Below are positions 16,791-26,821 of a stretch of 64,000 nt of DNA, one piece after another. The stretch is from Thermococcus peptonophilus. GTDB lineage: Archaea > Methanobacteriota_B > Thermococci > Thermococcales > Thermococcaceae. The notes below the pieces were generated by a model that searched no databases, was not told the DNA's origin, and saw only the letters and a program-made list of their open reading frames with translations. The position numbers and the translations under genes are program-made. Every line of letters begins with the position of its first letter. The stretch's first letter is position 1. The stretch lies in assembly GCF_001592435.1 (NCBI RefSeq), contig NZ_CP014750.1, forward strand, positions 1,302,001-1,366,000. The letters are read 5' to 3'.

Positions 16791-16798
16791 CTTAATAG
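16791..16798 (+). promoter_or_regulatory. Likely TATA box of the proteasome-exosome operon
   Basis: CTTAATAG preceded by purine-rich GAAAAG lies 51-58 bp before the psmA ATG, giving a predicted leader of about 25-30 nt that contains GAGGTGATG. It is the only promoter-like element between the small membrane gene and psmA. Confidence 0.4.
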
Positions 16799-16848
16799 AT
16801 GGCCTGTAGAGTAAGCTAAAGGAGTAAAGGGAATAGAGGTGATGTGAA

Positions 16849-17631
16849 ATGGCGTTTGTACCACCGCAGGCCGGTTACGACCGGGCGATTACAGTATTCA
16901 GTCCTGATGGAAGGCTCTTCCAGGTCAACTATGCCAGGGAGGCAGTGAAGAGGGGAGCAACCGCTGTCGGTGTCAAGTGGAAGGAAGGGGTAGTTCTAGC
17001 CGTTGAGAAGAGAATCACAAGCAAGCTCATCGAACCGAGCAGCTATGAGAAGATATTCCTCATTGACGACCACATAGCGGCCGCTCCGAGCGGTATTATT
17101 GCCGATGCTAGGGTTTTGGTTGACAGGGCCAGGCTCGAGGCGCAGATTTACCGCCTCACCTACGGCGAACCCGTCCCGCTCACCGTTCTGGTGAAGAAGA
17201 TATGCGACCTCAAGCAGGCCCACACCCAGTACGGGGGTGTGAGGCCCTTCGGCGCCGCCCTGCTTATGGCGGGCGTAAATGAGAAGCCCGAGCTGTTCGA
17301 GACGGACCCGAGCGGTGCCTACTTCGAGTGGAAGGCAGTCGCTATAGGAAGCGGAAGGAACACCGCGATGGCGATTTTTGAGGAGCACTACAAGGATGAC
17401 ATTGGAAAAGACGACGCAATAAAGCTCGCAATCCTTGCCTTGGCCAAAACGCTCGAAGAGCCTAGTGTCGATGCTATAGAGGTCGCTTACATTACCATGG
17501 AAGACAAGCGCTGGAAGAAGCTCCCGAGGGAAGAGCTTGAGAAGTACCTCAATGAGGTCCTCCAGGAAGTCAAGGAAGAGGAAGTCGAGGAGAGGGAAGA
17601 GGACTACTCCGAACTTGACCAGAACTACTGA
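16849..17631 (+). CDS. psmA: Proteasome subunit alpha
   Basis: This 260-residue subunit forms the outer rings of the 20S proteasome and gates substrate entry. The N-terminal segment with [18 protein letters not shown] is the alpha-subunit gate signature, and the acidic C-terminal tail is typical for Thermococcales. GAGGTG precedes the ATG. It is the first gene of a conserved archaeal superoperon with SBDS and the exosome genes, linking protein and RNA turnover. Confidence 0.97.
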   Translation: MAFVPPQAGYDRAITVFSPDGRLFQVNYAREAVKRGATAVGVKWKEGVVLAVEKRITSKLIEPSSYEKIFLIDDHIAAAPSGIIADARVLVDRARLEAQIYRLTYGEPVPLTVLVKKICDLKQAHTQYGGVRPFGAALLMAGVNEKPELFETDPSGAYFEWKAVAIGSGRNTAMAIFEEHYKDDIGKDDAIKLAILALAKTLEEPSVDAIEVAYITMEDKRWKKLPREELEKYLNEVLQEVKEEEVEEREEDYSELDQNY

Positions 17632-17642
17632 GGTGACGGGCG

Positions 17643-18353
17643 ATGCCAATAAGTGTTGATAAGGCTGTCATCGCCCGTCTGAAGACCCATGGTGAGACTT
17701 TCGAGATACTGGTCGATCCTTACCTGGCGAGGGACTTCAAGGAGGGCAAGGACGTTCCCATAGAGGAGATCCTCGCCACCCCCTATGTTTTTAAGGACGC
17801 CCACAAGGGCGATAAAGCTAGCGAGCACGAGATGGAGAAGATATTCGGAACCAGCGATCCCTACGAGGTCGCGAAGATAATCCTCCGAAAGGGTGAGGTT
17901 CAGCTGACAGCTGAGCAGAGGCGCAAGATGCTCGAGGACAAGAAGCGCTACATAGCAATGGTAATCCACAGGCATGCAGTAGATCCGAGGACTGGTTATC
18001 CGCACCCGGTTGACAGAATTCTCAGAGCCATGGAAGAGGCAGGGGTGCACATTGACATATTCAAAGATGCCGAAGCTCAGGTTCCGCAGGTGATAAAGGC
18101 GATAAGGCCCCTACTCCCGATAAAGCTAGAGGTTAAGGTAATAGCAGTGAAGATACCTGGGGACTACGTGGGAAAGGCCTATGGGGAGGTCAGGAAGTTT
18201 GGCACAATCAAGAGGGAGGAGTGGGGAAGCGACGGTTCATGGATGTTCATAATTGAGATACCCGGTGGAGTTGAGGAGGAGTTTTACGAAAAGCTCAACG
18301 CCCTTACGAAGGGCGAGGCGATAACTAAACTGTTAGAGAGGAAGGGCCTATGA
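17643..18353 (+). CDS. Ribosome maturation factor SBDS (Sdo1) family
   Basis: This 236-residue protein has the three-domain SBDS layout: an N-terminal FYSH domain ([18 protein letters not shown]), a central helical domain and a C-terminal ferredoxin-like domain. Eukaryotic homologues help release eIF6 from the 60S subunit. The gene starts 11 bp after psmA, with GGTGACGGGCG before the ATG, and overlaps rrp4 by 4 bp. Confidence 0.95.
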   Translation: MPISVDKAVIARLKTHGETFEILVDPYLARDFKEGKDVPIEEILATPYVFKDAHKGDKASEHEMEKIFGTSDPYEVAKIILRKGEVQLTAEQRRKMLEDKKRYIAMVIHRHAVDPRTGYPHPVDRILRAMEEAGVHIDIFKDAEAQVPQVIKAIRPLLPIKLEVKVIAVKIPGDYVGKAYGEVRKFGTIKREEWGSDGSWMFIIEIPGGVEEEFYEKLNALTKGEAITKLLERKGL

Positions 18354-19123
18354 AGAAGATTTTTGTAAAACCAAGGGAGCTCGTTGTCCCTGGGACTTTA
18401 CTCGCCCAGGGGCCTTTTAAGAACGGAAGAGGAACTTTCAGGGAAGGCAACGCAATCTATTCCACAGTTATCGGCCTTGTTGAGATCAGAGGGAACGTGA
18501 TAAGAGTCATACCACTTGAGGGACCGTACATCCCAGAGGTCGGGGACAACGTCCTGGGGAAGATAGTTGATGTCAAGTTCTCCAGCTGGACGGTGGACAT
18601 CGGGGCACCCTACCAGGCAAGCCTCAGAGTTCCGGATGCCGTTGAGGAGAGGATAGACCTGCTCAAGACCGACCTGAGGAAGATATTCGACATCGGTGAC
18701 ATAATCTATGCCAAAGTTAAGGCCTTCAACGAGGTAAATCAGATTGACCTGACGACCAAGGGGATGCCCTTCAAGGGAGGTCCTCTTAGAGGTGGTCAGC
18801 TGGTCACAATAACACCGTCCAAAGTTCCCAGGCTTATAGGCAAGGGCGGTTCGATGATCAACATGATAAAGACCCTCACCGGAACGAGGATAATAGTTGG
18901 TCAGAACGGCTGGGTATGGGTCAGCGGAAAGAACGACGAGCTTGAGAGGCTCGCAATCGAGGCGATACTCAAGGTTGACAGGGAGAGCCACACCCAGGGC
19001 CTCACCGACCGCGTTAAGGAGTTTATCCTGAGCAGGCTCAGGGAGCTTAAGGAGCAGGGAGTAATAGAGGAAATACCCGAGATTAACGAAGAAGAGGGTG
19101 GAAAAGATGATGGGCAGGCCTGA
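18350..19123 (+). CDS. rrp4: Exosome complex RNA-binding protein Rrp4
   Basis: This 257-residue cap subunit of the archaeal exosome binds RNA and feeds it to the Rrp41/Rrp42 ring. It contains an N-terminal barrel, an S1 domain ([21 protein letters not shown]) and a KH domain ([19 protein letters not shown]). It overlaps SBDS by 4 bp and rrp41 by about 17 bp, showing tight translational coupling. Confidence 0.96.
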   Translation: MKKIFVKPRELVVPGTLLAQGPFKNGRGTFREGNAIYSTVIGLVEIRGNVIRVIPLEGPYIPEVGDNVLGKIVDVKFSSWTVDIGAPYQASLRVPDAVEERIDLLKTDLRKIFDIGDIIYAKVKAFNEVNQIDLTTKGMPFKGGPLRGGQLVTITPSKVPRLIGKGGSMINMIKTLTGTRIIVGQNGWVWVSGKNDELERLAIEAILKVDRESHTQGLTDRVKEFILSRLRELKEQGVIEEIPEINEEEGGKDDGQA

Positions 19124-19856
19124 AGGATTAAAGCTCATTGATGAGAACGGTAAGAGAATTGATGGTAGAAAGAAGTACGAGCTTAGGCCTATCAAGATGG
19201 AAGTGGGTGTCCTCAAGAACGCCGACGGTTCTGCCTACATAGAGTGGGGCAAGAACAAGGTTCTGGCTGCAGTCTACGGCCCGAGGGAGATACATCCAAA
19301 GCACCTCCAGAGGCCGGACAGGGCTATACTCAGGGTCAGGTACAACATGGCACCCTTCAGCGTTGAGGAGAGGAAGAAACCAGGGCCGGACAGAAGGAGC
19401 GTTGAGATAAGCAAGGTCATAAGGGGTGCACTTGAGCCGGCGTTGCTCCTCCACATGTTCCCCAGGACTGCCATAGACGTCTTCATCGAGATACTCCAGG
19501 CAGATGCCGGTACGAGGGTTGCCGGAATAACGGCAGCTTCACTCGCTCTGGCGGATGCTGGGATTCCAATGAAAGACTTGGTGGCAGCATGCGCCGCTGG
19601 AAAGATAGATGGCGAGATAGTGCTCGACCTCAACAAGGAGGAGGACAACTACGGAGAGGCGGACGTGCCAGTGGCTATAATGCCCCTCAAGAACGACATA
19701 ACGCTCCTTCAGATGGATGGCTACCTGACGAAGGAGGAGTTCCTCGAGGCAGTGAGACTTGCCATAAAGGGCGCCAAAGCCGTTTACCAGAAGCAGAGGG
19801 AGGCCCTCAAAGAAAAGTACCTCAAAATAGCCCAGGAGGTTGAGGGAAATGAGTGA
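19107..19856 (+). CDS. rrp41: Exosome complex exonuclease Rrp41
   Basis: This is the catalytic RNase PH-type subunit of the exosome, which performs phosphorolytic 3'-5' RNA degradation and the reverse tailing reaction. It is 249 residues long with the active-site acidic segment [14 protein letters not shown] and the RNA-binding arginines in the [10 protein letters not shown] region. ATG codons at 19107 and 19110 both follow GGGTGG; the gene begins inside rrp4. It overlaps rrp42 by 8 bp. Confidence 0.96.
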   Translation: MMGRPEGLKLIDENGKRIDGRKKYELRPIKMEVGVLKNADGSAYIEWGKNKVLAAVYGPREIHPKHLQRPDRAILRVRYNMAPFSVEERKKPGPDRRSVEISKVIRGALEPALLLHMFPRTAIDVFIEILQADAGTRVAGITAASLALADAGIPMKDLVAACAAGKIDGEIVLDLNKEEDNYGEADVPVAIMPLKNDITLLQMDGYLTKEEFLEAVRLAIKGAKAVYQKQREALKEKYLKIAQEVEGNE

Positions 19857-20667
19857 GATGGAAGTCATGGCCAGCATAATGCGCGATCACATCATCGAAC
19901 TGCTCCGCGAGGGCAAGAGAATAGACGGCCGCTCCTTCGAGGACTACCGCGACCTTGAGATCAAGGTCAACGTTATCGAGAAGGCCGAGGGCTCCGCCTG
20001 GGTCAGGCTGGGTGACACCCAAGTTCTAGTGGGCATTAAGGCTGAACTTGGCGAACCGTTCCCCGACCTGCCCGACAGGGGCGTCATAACGACAAACGTT
20101 GAGCTCGTCCCGCTCGCCTCACCGACATTTGAACCCGGTCCGCCGGACGAGAACGCAATCGAGCTGGCGCGCGTCGTTGACAGGGGCATCAGGGAGAGCC
20201 AGGCTGTTGATCTGGAGAAGCTCGTTATAGTTCCTGGTAAGCTCGTCAGGGTTATATTCATAGACGTCCACGTCCTCGACCACGGCGGCAACCTCCTTGA
20301 CGCCAGCGGAATCGGTGCAATAGCGGCGTTACTCAGCACGAAGCTGCCAAAGGTCAGCTACAACGAAGAAACTGGTGAAGTCGAAATACTCGACGAGTAC
20401 GAGCCCCTCCCGGTTAACCATGTCCCAATCCCGGTTACCTTTGCCAAGATTGGCAACTCAATAGTCGTTGACCCGAACCTCGATGAGGAGCGCGTCATGG
20501 ATGGCAGGCTAACCCTTACAACGGACGAGACCGGACACATCTCAGCAGCCCAGAAGGGTGAAGCTGGGGCCTTCAAGCTTGAAGAGGTCATGTACGCCCT
20601 TGAAGTTGCCCTGAAGAAGGGCAACGAGATAAGGGAGAAGGTTCTGAAGGCCGTTGGAAGGGCCTGA
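19849..20667 (+). CDS. rrp42: Exosome complex protein Rrp42
   Basis: This 272-residue RNase PH-like partner forms the hexameric ring with Rrp41. It lacks the complete phosphorolytic site but completes the active site at the subunit interface. Signatures include [13 protein letters not shown] and the N-terminal ring-forming strands. The ATG at 19849 lies in AAATGAGTGA, overlapping the rrp41 stop, with GGAGG upstream. It is the last conserved gene of the superoperon. Confidence 0.95.
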   Translation: MSEMEVMASIMRDHIIELLREGKRIDGRSFEDYRDLEIKVNVIEKAEGSAWVRLGDTQVLVGIKAELGEPFPDLPDRGVITTNVELVPLASPTFEPGPPDENAIELARVVDRGIRESQAVDLEKLVIVPGKLVRVIFIDVHVLDHGGNLLDASGIGAIAALLSTKLPKVSYNEETGEVEILDEYEPLPVNHVPIPVTFAKIGNSIVVDPNLDEERVMDGRLTLTTDETGHISAAQKGEAGAFKLEEVMYALEVALKKGNEIREKVLKAVGRA

Positions 20668-20698
20668 TGCAATTCTTTTCTATTTTTGGGTGGTCGCT

Positions 20699-20980
20699 AT
20701 GGACGTCATCATGGCACTGGCTGCAGCAGTTTTCATTGGGTTTACGGCAAGAACACTTTATCTCCTGCTTCGCGAGGAGCGCAAGAAAGATCTTCTCCTG
20801 ACCACAGCTATGTGGGGTTTGGCCCTCGTTGTTTGGGGGTTGTATCTCATTACAGTTAAGGGGAAGACTCAGATTCGCGTTATAGTGGTGATGTTCGGTT
20901 TGACCGCGTTCCTGCTCTCGTTCATAGGCTTGTTCCGGCTTCTTGAGGAGAGTCCATCGGAGTTTGGGAAAGAGCTATAA
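20699..20980 (+). CDS. Small membrane protein with three helices
   Basis: This 93-residue protein has three hydrophobic segments (residues about 3-23, 34-50 and 60-78) separated by basic loops (REERKK). The ATG follows GGTGGTCGCT, giving a start inside a longer open frame. It may be co-transcribed with the exosome genes (31-bp gap). No family is recognised. Confidence 0.7.
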   Translation: MDVIMALAAAVFIGFTARTLYLLLREERKKDLLLTTAMWGLALVVWGLYLITVKGKTQIRVIVVMFGLTAFLLSFIGLFRLLEESPSEFGKEL

Positions 20981-21031
20981 AGGAAAACATCAAAAAGTAA
21001 GACAGTTCACGGTCAATCGGGGGGAATCGTT

Positions 21032-21445
21032 ATGGGACTGTTTGACAGCTTAAAAAAGAAGGATATAAAGCCGGCGGTAAAACCTCCCAGCATAAAGAAG
21101 GAGGTTACGGGCCAGAAAACCCCTGCTCCTTCCAGAACAGATGTAGAGGTCATCCCTGTTGAGGAGGATGTTCTTGCTAAGGAGCTTGTTAAACCGCAGC
21201 TGAGGTACCTGCACAAGGTAACTATCACCAGCTATTCCGACCTCGAAAAGGTGTCCAAAGAGCTACAGGACGGCAACATTGTACTCGTTGACCTCACTCC
21301 TCTTGAGAAGAGACCTGACGTCCTTGAGAAGGTCGTCCAGCAGATCAAAGGCATGGTCAGCGCCCTCGACGGACAGGCTGCCAAGGTCTGCAAGCACGAG
21401 ATAAAGCTCATCCTCCTGCCGAGCGATATAAAAATCGCCAAGTGA
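21032..21445 (+). CDS. sepF: Cell division protein SepF (archaeal)
   Basis: This 137-residue protein has an N-terminal amphipathic membrane-binding start (MGLFDSLKKK), a Pro/Lys-rich linker and the C-terminal SepF/DUF552 domain (EDGNIVLVDLTPL-like segment and GMVSALDGQA). SepF anchors FtsZ to the membrane in archaea lacking FtsA. GGGGGGAATCGTT precedes the ATG, and a TATA-like CTATAAAGG lies near 20976. The exosome-sepF neighbourhood is typical of Thermococcales. Confidence 0.9.
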   Translation: MGLFDSLKKKDIKPAVKPPSIKKEVTGQKTPAPSRTDVEVIPVEEDVLAKELVKPQLRYLHKVTITSYSDLEKVSKELQDGNIVLVDLTPLEKRPDVLEKVVQQIKGMVSALDGQAAKVCKHEIKLILLPSDIKIAK

Positions 21446-21531
21446 GGTTTGTATTTTGCCCCTGCATCTCTATTCTTCCACCCTCCCATGAATTTATAAA
21501 CGGTTCTCGGTACTTAGCTTCGGTGATGCTC

Positions 21532-22236
21532 ATGGGTGAAAACGGCGAGAAGAAGGAGAAAGTTGAAGTTCGCGAGGATCTCGGCGAGGTTCAGATTATC
21601 TCACTTGGAGACTGTCCAATCTGCGGTGGGAAGGGCACTTTCAAGGCCATTCAGCACATCCACGAGATACCCTACTTCGGCAAGGTCATGGAGAGCACTA
21701 TATACTGCGAGAAGTGTGGTTACCGCAACGCCGATGTCATGATCCTCGAGGACAGGCCGCCGAAGCTCTACACTGTCAAAGTTGAGGAGGGGAAGGACCT
21801 CTTCACGCGCGTTGTCAGGAGCAAGAGCGGTACTATAGAGCTTGACGAAATCGGCGTCAAGATCGAGCCTGGACCGGCCTCGGAGGGCTTTATCACTAAT
21901 GTTGAAGGAGTCCTTGAAAGGGTCAGGGAAACACTCCTCATGGCCAGGGAGTTCAGGAGGCAGGAGGGAGACGAAGAGGCCGTTAAGAAAGCCAACGAGA
22001 TACTCCAGTACATCGAAGACGTCAAGGAAGGGAAGAAGCCGATAACGGTGAGGATAATGGACCCGCTCGGCAACAGCGCCCTTATAGGTGAGAAGGTGAA
22101 GAGCAGGCTCTTGACGGAGGAGGAAATAAAGAAGCTGAGCCCTGGCCCGTACGTTCTCGTTCCGGAGGTCGGGGAAGAGGGCGCTCCGGAAGACAATAAG
22201 AATGGCACTGGCCAACAAAACTCTGAGGTCAGTTAG
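21532..22236 (+). CDS. ZPR1 zinc-finger domain protein
   Basis: This 234-residue protein has one ZPR1-type C4 zinc finger (CPICGGKG ... CEKCGYRN) followed by the ZPR1 beta-rich domain and a helical insertion (residues about 130-175). Eukaryotic ZPR1 binds and helps fold elongation factor eEF1A; the archaeal role is inferred to be similar. The ATG at 21532 follows GGTGATGCTC, with a TATA box ATTTATAAAC near 21491. Its stop overlaps the convergent gene by 4 bp. Confidence 0.9.
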   Translation: MGENGEKKEKVEVREDLGEVQIISLGDCPICGGKGTFKAIQHIHEIPYFGKVMESTIYCEKCGYRNADVMILEDRPPKLYTVKVEEGKDLFTRVVRSKSGTIELDEIGVKIEPGPASEGFITNVEGVLERVRETLLMAREFRRQEGDEEAVKKANEILQYIEDVKEGKKPITVRIMDPLGNSALIGEKVKSRLLTEEEIKKLSPGPYVLVPEVGEEGAPEDNKNGTGQQNSEVS

Positions 22237-22757
22237 AGGTAAACGACGTCCCTCACGAGCAAGTCTTCAATCAGAGCTTTCACCCATGGTTTTCTCGTTT
22301 TCCTTGAGAGGTGGATTATGCCATCAACGTGGATTCCGTAGCGCTCCTTCATCTCCTCCCTGCTCATCGGCTCCTTGAAGAGGAACGGCCTCTCTATCGT
22401 GAAGGCGTAGCCGTACTCCCTTATGTAATTGCCGAGCCACTTCTTACCATTCTCTCCGTGAACCAAGGTCAGCCCGCTAGTGTCCTTTGTCATCTCCCAC
22501 AGCGTGTCGAGGTCGGCCTTGATGACCTCACCAACCTCAAAGCCACCAGCTATCGTCCCTCTCTGCGTTAAGGTCTGCTCCTCGTGGAGGCCGAGCCTTC
22601 TCAATGTGTCCCTCAGCTCGTATGGGTTTCCCCTTGCCACGTAGAGGAAGACTATGTCTCCCTCCCCGAAGGCCCTGCTCTTCCTGAGCTCCACCGTCTT
22701 AAGCCCTCTGAATATCAGCTCCGCGTAGACCTGGTGCAGGGCTATGACGTGCTCCAT
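22233..22757 (-). CDS. ASCH/PUA-like domain protein (possibly DUF365)
   Basis: This 174-residue protein has an N-terminal segment with the ASCH-like pattern HQVYAELIFRGLKTVELRKS, a fold associated with RNA or modified-nucleotide recognition. The C-terminal half is charged and helical. From memory it could belong to DUF365. GGTGGAAGC precedes the ATG. The promoter lies in a short divergent spacer shared with the plus-strand membrane protein. Confidence 0.75.
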   Translation of the reverse strand: MEHVIALHQVYAELIFRGLKTVELRKSRAFGEGDIVFLYVARGNPYELRDTLRRLGLHEEQTLTQRGTIAGGFEVGEVIKADLDTLWEMTKDTSGLTLVHGENGKKWLGNYIREYGYAFTIERPFLFKEPMSREEMKERYGIHVDGIIHLSRKTRKPWVKALIEDLLVRDVVYL

Positions 22758-22772
22758 GCTTCCACCGTTCGA

Positions 22773-22795
22773 AAGGTATAAAATCGGTTAAAAAG
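22773..22795. promoter_or_regulatory. Overlapping divergent TATA elements
   Basis: The 49-bp spacer between 22757 and 22807 holds two AT-rich cores, GGTATAAAATC and GGTTAAAAAG. Read in opposite directions they place transcription starts about 25 bp away, close to each gene's start codon. The plus-strand gene would be nearly leaderless, while the minus-strand gene has a short leader with GGTGG. Confidence 0.45.
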
Positions 22796-22806
22796 AGTTT
22801 GGTTTG

Positions 22807-23199
22807 ATGAGGAAAACCCGGGTGGTTGATGAAAGGCGGCAGGGGTTTCTTGTGCGCTCCGCGTTATTGAACTTTGTTATTGCCCTTGTAAGTTATCTCA
22901 TCTTCGGTCTAGGACTTTTCCCGATGTTTCTAACCATTGGATTCTTTTTCCTTCTCCTCGACAGGCTCGGCATCCCTGCCGTTGAACTCGATGTTGGGGG
23001 CTCAGTCTATCGGATATACCCAAGCCGGAACTTCTCTGAGATTGTGGTTGAAGGTGAAGAAAGGAAAACTTTTCCCCTTCTTCCAGGCAAAAACACAATC
23101 GAGGTTCGTGGGAAGGTAATTGCGGTTTATCTGGTGCCGAGACGCTTCTTTCCCTCCGTTTTGATAGAGTTCGATGGAGAGAAGCTCAAACTAGTCTGA
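22807..23199 (+). CDS. Membrane-anchored protein of unknown function
   Basis: This 130-residue protein has two hydrophobic segments (residues about 18-35 and 38-52) followed by a C-terminal beta-rich domain of about 70 residues that should face the cytosol. No ribosome binding site is seen before the ATG at 22807, but a TATAAAAT box about 30 nt upstream fits a leaderless transcript. It overlaps the 3' end of homoserine dehydrogenase by 14 bp. Function unknown. Confidence 0.68.
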   Translation: MRKTRVVDERRQGFLVRSALLNFVIALVSYLIFGLGLFPMFLTIGFFFLLLDRLGIPAVELDVGGSVYRIYPSRNFSEIVVEGEERKTFPLLPGKNTIEVRGKVIAVYLVPRRFFPSVLIEFDGEKLKLV

Positions 23200-24190
23200 G
23201 CGCCGCCTTAATCACGTCACTTACGACACCGCTGGCAGTCTCCTTAAGCCCCGCCCCAGCTCCTTTTATGATGAGCTCCCCCAGCAGGTCGGTCTTTATG
23301 ACGGCCGCGTTCTCGTGGCTCTCCACCGCGAGCGGGCTTTCTTTTGGTATCTCTGCGGGTTCAACGACAACGTTCCCTTTTTCTATCCTCGCAACCAGCC
23401 GGATTGTCTTTCCCTTCGTCTTTGCCCTTTCAATCTCTCCCTCGGTGACCTCTGCTATCCCCCTGACTTTGATCTCTTCGTACGTTATCGGATGGAATGC
23501 AAGGCAGTGCAGTATCGTGGCCTTATAGCCAGCGTCTATGCCAAGTACATCTCCACTCGGGTCTCTCTCTGCTATCCCAAGCTTCTGTGCCTTTGCAAGT
23601 GCTTCCTCAAAGCTCAAACCCCTTTCCATCTGGGTCAGGATAAAGGTCGTTGTCGCGTTGAGGACAGCCTCAATTCTCTGGACTTCGTCTCCGAGCAGGT
23701 TCTCCCGAAGAAGGCCCACTATCGGCGTCCCGGCCATCACTGTCGCCTCAAACAGGTATGGAAGTTCCCTCTTTTCGGCCTCACTGATGAGCTCCCGGTA
23801 GTGGTACGCCAGAGGAGGCTTGTTGCTCGTTACGATGCCCTTTCCTTCCTTCAATGCCCTGAGATGCCACGTCCAGGCTTCCCTATCGTTGGTGACGTCC
23901 ACGACTATCTCCGAGTCAACCTCCCTGACTGCCTCTTCGGGTGTTAGTTCGTAAACCTCGTAGTCGTTGGTCCACGCGGAGAGCCTGCCGAAGTTTTCCT
24001 TCACGAGAAGGGCCTCCCTCAGGTCTATTCCCTCAGGAAGCCAGACGGTTCCACTTGTGTCTGAAATGCTGATAACGTTTATCCTTATCCCATAACGCTC
24101 CTCAAAAAGCCTGCCCTTTTCAATAAGAACCTTCGCCGTTGCCCTTCCAACGTTCCCAAAACCGACAAGGGAAACCTTGATCTCCCTCAA
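23186..24190 (-). CDS. hom: Homoserine dehydrogenase
   Basis: This enzyme of about 334 residues reduces aspartate semialdehyde to homoserine in threonine and methionine synthesis. It has an N-terminal Rossmann motif (SLVGFGNVGRATAKVL), the catalytic domain with GTPIVGLLRENL and KAQKLGIAERDPSGDVLGIDAG, and no ACT regulatory domain. I chose TTG at 24190, which follows GGTGGTGTTC. GTG codons at 24196 and 24199 inside that box are alternatives. No threonine or lysine pathway genes are adjacent. Confidence 0.92.
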   Translation of the reverse strand: MREIKVSLVGFGNVGRATAKVLIEKGRLFEERYGIRINVISISDTSGTVWLPEGIDLREALLVKENFGRLSAWTNDYEVYELTPEEAVREVDSEIVVDVTNDREAWTWHLRALKEGKGIVTSNKPPLAYHYRELISEAEKRELPYLFEATVMAGTPIVGLLRENLLGDEVQRIEAVLNATTTFILTQMERGLSFEEALAKAQKLGIAERDPSGDVLGIDAGYKATILHCLAFHPITYEEIKVRGIAEVTEGEIERAKTKGKTIRLVARIEKGNVVVEPAEIPKESPLAVESHENAAVIKTDLLGELIIKGAGAGLKETASGVVSDVIKAALRLV

Positions 24191-24230
24191 GAACACCACC
24201 CGGGTAAAATTAGGAAAGAGGCTTAAATTA

Positions 24231-25073
24231 TCACTTGTTCAGTATGACCTTTATTATGTCCATGTCCCTGACGATGCCGACGAGCTCGTCCTGCCCCCTT
24301 ATGACGGGAAGCTGTTCTATCTCGTACTTGACCATCTTCTGAGCCACGTCGTAGACGCTCATGTGGGGTGTCGCCACAACGACGTTGAGGTTCATAATCT
24401 CCTCGACTGGCTTCTTTGGAAGTTGGAGCTCGGCCTTCTCAAAGAGCAGTGTTGGGTGGCTTTCGAGTATCCAGTCCTCCTCGCTGGAAGCTGCCAGCTC
24501 GGTGCTCTTCATAACTCTAACGACCTCGCTGTCCCTGAGGAGATCAGTCTCGTCAACCATTCCTATCAGGCGCCCTTCATCGTCTATCACAGGTATTGCC
24601 ATAGCGTTGCATAGGAGTAAGGCCTTAAGGGCCGCTTTTAGGGGAGTTCCCCTCCATACGACACCCACGTGTCTCTGGTAGTAGGGCTCTATGGTCACTT
24701 CCTTGAGCTTTTCGTTCTTTGATAGGTATCTTCTCACGATGTCGCCAACGGTCAGAATGCCGACGGGCCTGTTCTCATCGTCAACCACAACGACGCGTCT
24801 GTAGTCCATTTCAAGCATTCTCCTAACGGCTTTCTTCAGGTCGTCGTTTGCCTTGACAGTGGGGACTTCCCTCTTGACGAGCATGGCCAGCTGATCCTCA
24901 TCCGGGTGGAGGAGGACGCGCTTGATGCTGACTATGCCCACGAGCTTTCCGTCCTTTCCAACGACAGGGAATGAACGTACCTTGTGTTTCCTGAACAGCT
25001 CGATAGCGTATTCCCTCGTTGCCGGTAGCTGAATTACAACCGGGTCCTTCGTCATCAGGGTTTTTACCCTCAT
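24231..25073 (-). CDS. Four-CBS-domain protein
   Basis: This 280-residue protein is made of four CBS repeats, arranged as two Bateman modules. Each has the pattern of a buried valine/proline strand followed by V-G-I-V/L (for example GKLVGIVSIKRVL and RPVGILTVGDIV). CBS pairs bind adenosyl ligands such as AMP, ATP or SAM and usually regulate a partner. No catalytic domain is fused here. The ATG follows GGTGGTGAAA. Confidence 0.88.
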   Translation of the reverse strand: MRVKTLMTKDPVVIQLPATREYAIELFRKHKVRSFPVVGKDGKLVGIVSIKRVLLHPDEDQLAMLVKREVPTVKANDDLKKAVRRMLEMDYRRVVVVDDENRPVGILTVGDIVRRYLSKNEKLKEVTIEPYYQRHVGVVWRGTPLKAALKALLLCNAMAIPVIDDEGRLIGMVDETDLLRDSEVVRVMKSTELAASSEEDWILESHPTLLFEKAELQLPKKPVEEIMNLNVVVATPHMSVYDVAQKMVKYEIEQLPVIRGQDELVGIVRDMDIIKVILNK

Positions 25074-25145
25074 TTTCACCACCGCTCTATCTAAAGCGCC
25101 CTCCTTGTATTTTAATGTTTTGGAAGATGGGAGAAGGAAAAAGGC

Positions 25146-26339
25146 TCAGCCCAGAAGGGCTAGGAAAACACCGGCAACAACTGCCGTTCCTATAACTCCA
25201 GCAACGTTTGGCCCCATGGCGTGCATGAGGATGAAGTTGCCCGGATCCTCTTCCCTCGCAATCCTCTGGACGACCCTGGCCGACATCGGGACCGCTGAAA
25301 CCCCTGCGGCACCTATCATCGGGTTTATCCTTCCGCCGCTGAGCTTCATCATGAGCTTGCCGAAGAGAACTCCTCCGGCTGTGGCGCTGGCGAAGGCAAC
25401 AACACCGAGGCCGAGTATCATGAGGGTCTGGGCCGTGAGGAAGCTCTCGGCGCGCATCGTTGAGCCGACGCCGAGGCCGAGGAAGATAGTGACGATGTTC
25501 ATCAGCTCCTCCTGTGCCGCTTTGCTCAGCCTCTCGACAACACCGCTCTCCCTGAACAGGTTGCCTATCATGAGCATACCTATCAGTGGAGCGGCACTGG
25601 GGACGAGCAGGCCAATGACTATCATTGTGATTACCGGGAAGAGTATCTTTTCCCTTTTTGATACTGGCCTCAGTTGCTCCATTCTTATCTTCCTTTCCTC
25701 CGGGCTTGTGAGGGCCTTGATGATCGGCGGCTGGATGAGCGGAACGAGGCTCATGTAAGAGTAAGCGGCAACCGCAGTAGCGGCTAGTATCTCCGGGGCA
25801 AGCTTGGTCGTTAGATAGATGGTCGTCGGCCCGTCGGCACCGCCGATGATGCCTATGCTTGCCGCCTGGTGGAGGTTGAAGCCGAGGGCTAGGGCTGTTA
25901 GCATGGCCACGAAGACACCTATCTGTGCCGCCGCTCCAAGGAGAGCCGTCTTTGGATCCGCTATCATCGGCCCGAAGTCGGTCATTGCTCCGAGACCGAA
26001 GAAGATGAGGAGGGGAACGACTTCCGTCTTGACGAGGAGGTAGTAGATCAGGTCGAACAGACCAGGCTCGCCGTAGTGCTCGCTCATGTAAGCTATCGTC
26101 TTAAAGATGCTGTCGCTGACGTTTTCGGGGAGGTTCACAGCTACCGGCCAGTTGGCTATGCCGCTCAGCGGCAGGTTGACGAGCACCGCCGTGATGCCTA
26201 TCGGGAGGAGCAGGAGCGGCTCCATCTCGTACCTGATGGCCAGATAGACGAGCGTCAGGCCCACTAGGATCATCACGACGTTCCCTACCGTTAGGTGAAG
26301 GAGGCCGAGGGTGTTTATGAAGTCAACGAACGTTGCCAT
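25146..26339 (-). CDS. Na+-translocating decarboxylase, beta subunit
   Basis: This 397-residue membrane subunit has about ten helices and the family signatures [10 protein letters not shown] (first half) and [14 protein letters not shown] (second half), which include the acidic and Ser residues of the Na+ path. It decarboxylates the carboxybiotin carried by the gamma subunit and pumps Na+ outwards. It is the last gene of the alpha-delta-gamma-beta operon, 6 bp after the biotin carrier gene. Confidence 0.93.
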   Translation of the reverse strand: MATFVDFINTLGLLHLTVGNVVMILVGLTLVYLAIRYEMEPLLLLPIGITAVLVNLPLSGIANWPVAVNLPENVSDSIFKTIAYMSEHYGEPGLFDLIYYLLVKTEVVPLLIFFGLGAMTDFGPMIADPKTALLGAAAQIGVFVAMLTALALGFNLHQAASIGIIGGADGPTTIYLTTKLAPEILAATAVAAYSYMSLVPLIQPPIIKALTSPEERKIRMEQLRPVSKREKILFPVITMIVIGLLVPSAAPLIGMLMIGNLFRESGVVERLSKAAQEELMNIVTIFLGLGVGSTMRAESFLTAQTLMILGLGVVAFASATAGGVLFGKLMMKLSGGRINPMIGAAGVSAVPMSARVVQRIAREEDPGNFILMHAMGPNVAGVIGTAVVAGVFLALLG

Positions 26340-26345
26340 AGCCCT

Positions 26346-26819
26346 TCACCCTATTTCTATTAGTGGGTCGCCGGTGTTTACGGTGTCGCCTTCTTTGACT
26401 AGGATTTTCTTTACGATACCGTCTTTTGGTGCTGGAATTTCATTCTCCATCTTCATTGCTTCAAGAACGAGCAGTCCCTGTCCGGTCTTGACTTGGTCGC
26501 CTTCCTTCACGAGTATTTTGAGGATTTTGCCCGGCATTGGGGCGGTGACAACACCTTCACCAGCGGCAGCTGGAGTAGGAGCTGGCGCCGTCGGTGCTGG
26601 TGTCGGGGCAGGAGCGGGAACCGGAGACGGAGCTGGAGCGCTTGAAGCGGAAGCTGGGGCAGAGGGAACGCTTGCCAGAGCGCTCACGTCTATTCCTAAT
26701 CCCTTGGCCTCAACCTCGTAGGTCTTGTCCCCAAAGCTCACCCTGAACTTTCCTCCTGGCAGTTCCTCAACCTCGACGTCGTATTCAACACCCTCAACGA
26801 TGACCTTAACCTTCGCCAT
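26346..26819 (-). CDS. Biotin carboxyl carrier (gamma) subunit of the Na+ decarboxylase
   Basis: This 157-residue protein has an N-terminal beta domain, a flexible Ala/Pro linker (residues about 50-85) and a C-terminal biotinyl domain with the biotinylation motif EAMKMEN. It shuttles CO2 as carboxybiotin from the alpha to the beta subunit. The ATG at 26819 is preceded by GTGGTGAGA and lies next to the stop of the delta gene. Biotin protein ligase must be encoded elsewhere. Confidence 0.93.
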   Translation of the reverse strand: MAKVKVIVEGVEYDVEVEELPGGKFRVSFGDKTYEVEAKGLGIDVSALASVPSAPASASSAPAPSPVPAPAPTPAPTAPAPTPAAAGEGVVTAPMPGKILKILVKEGDQVKTGQGLLVLEAMKMENEIPAPKDGIVKKILVKEGDTVNTGDPLIEIG

Positions 26820-26821
26820 TC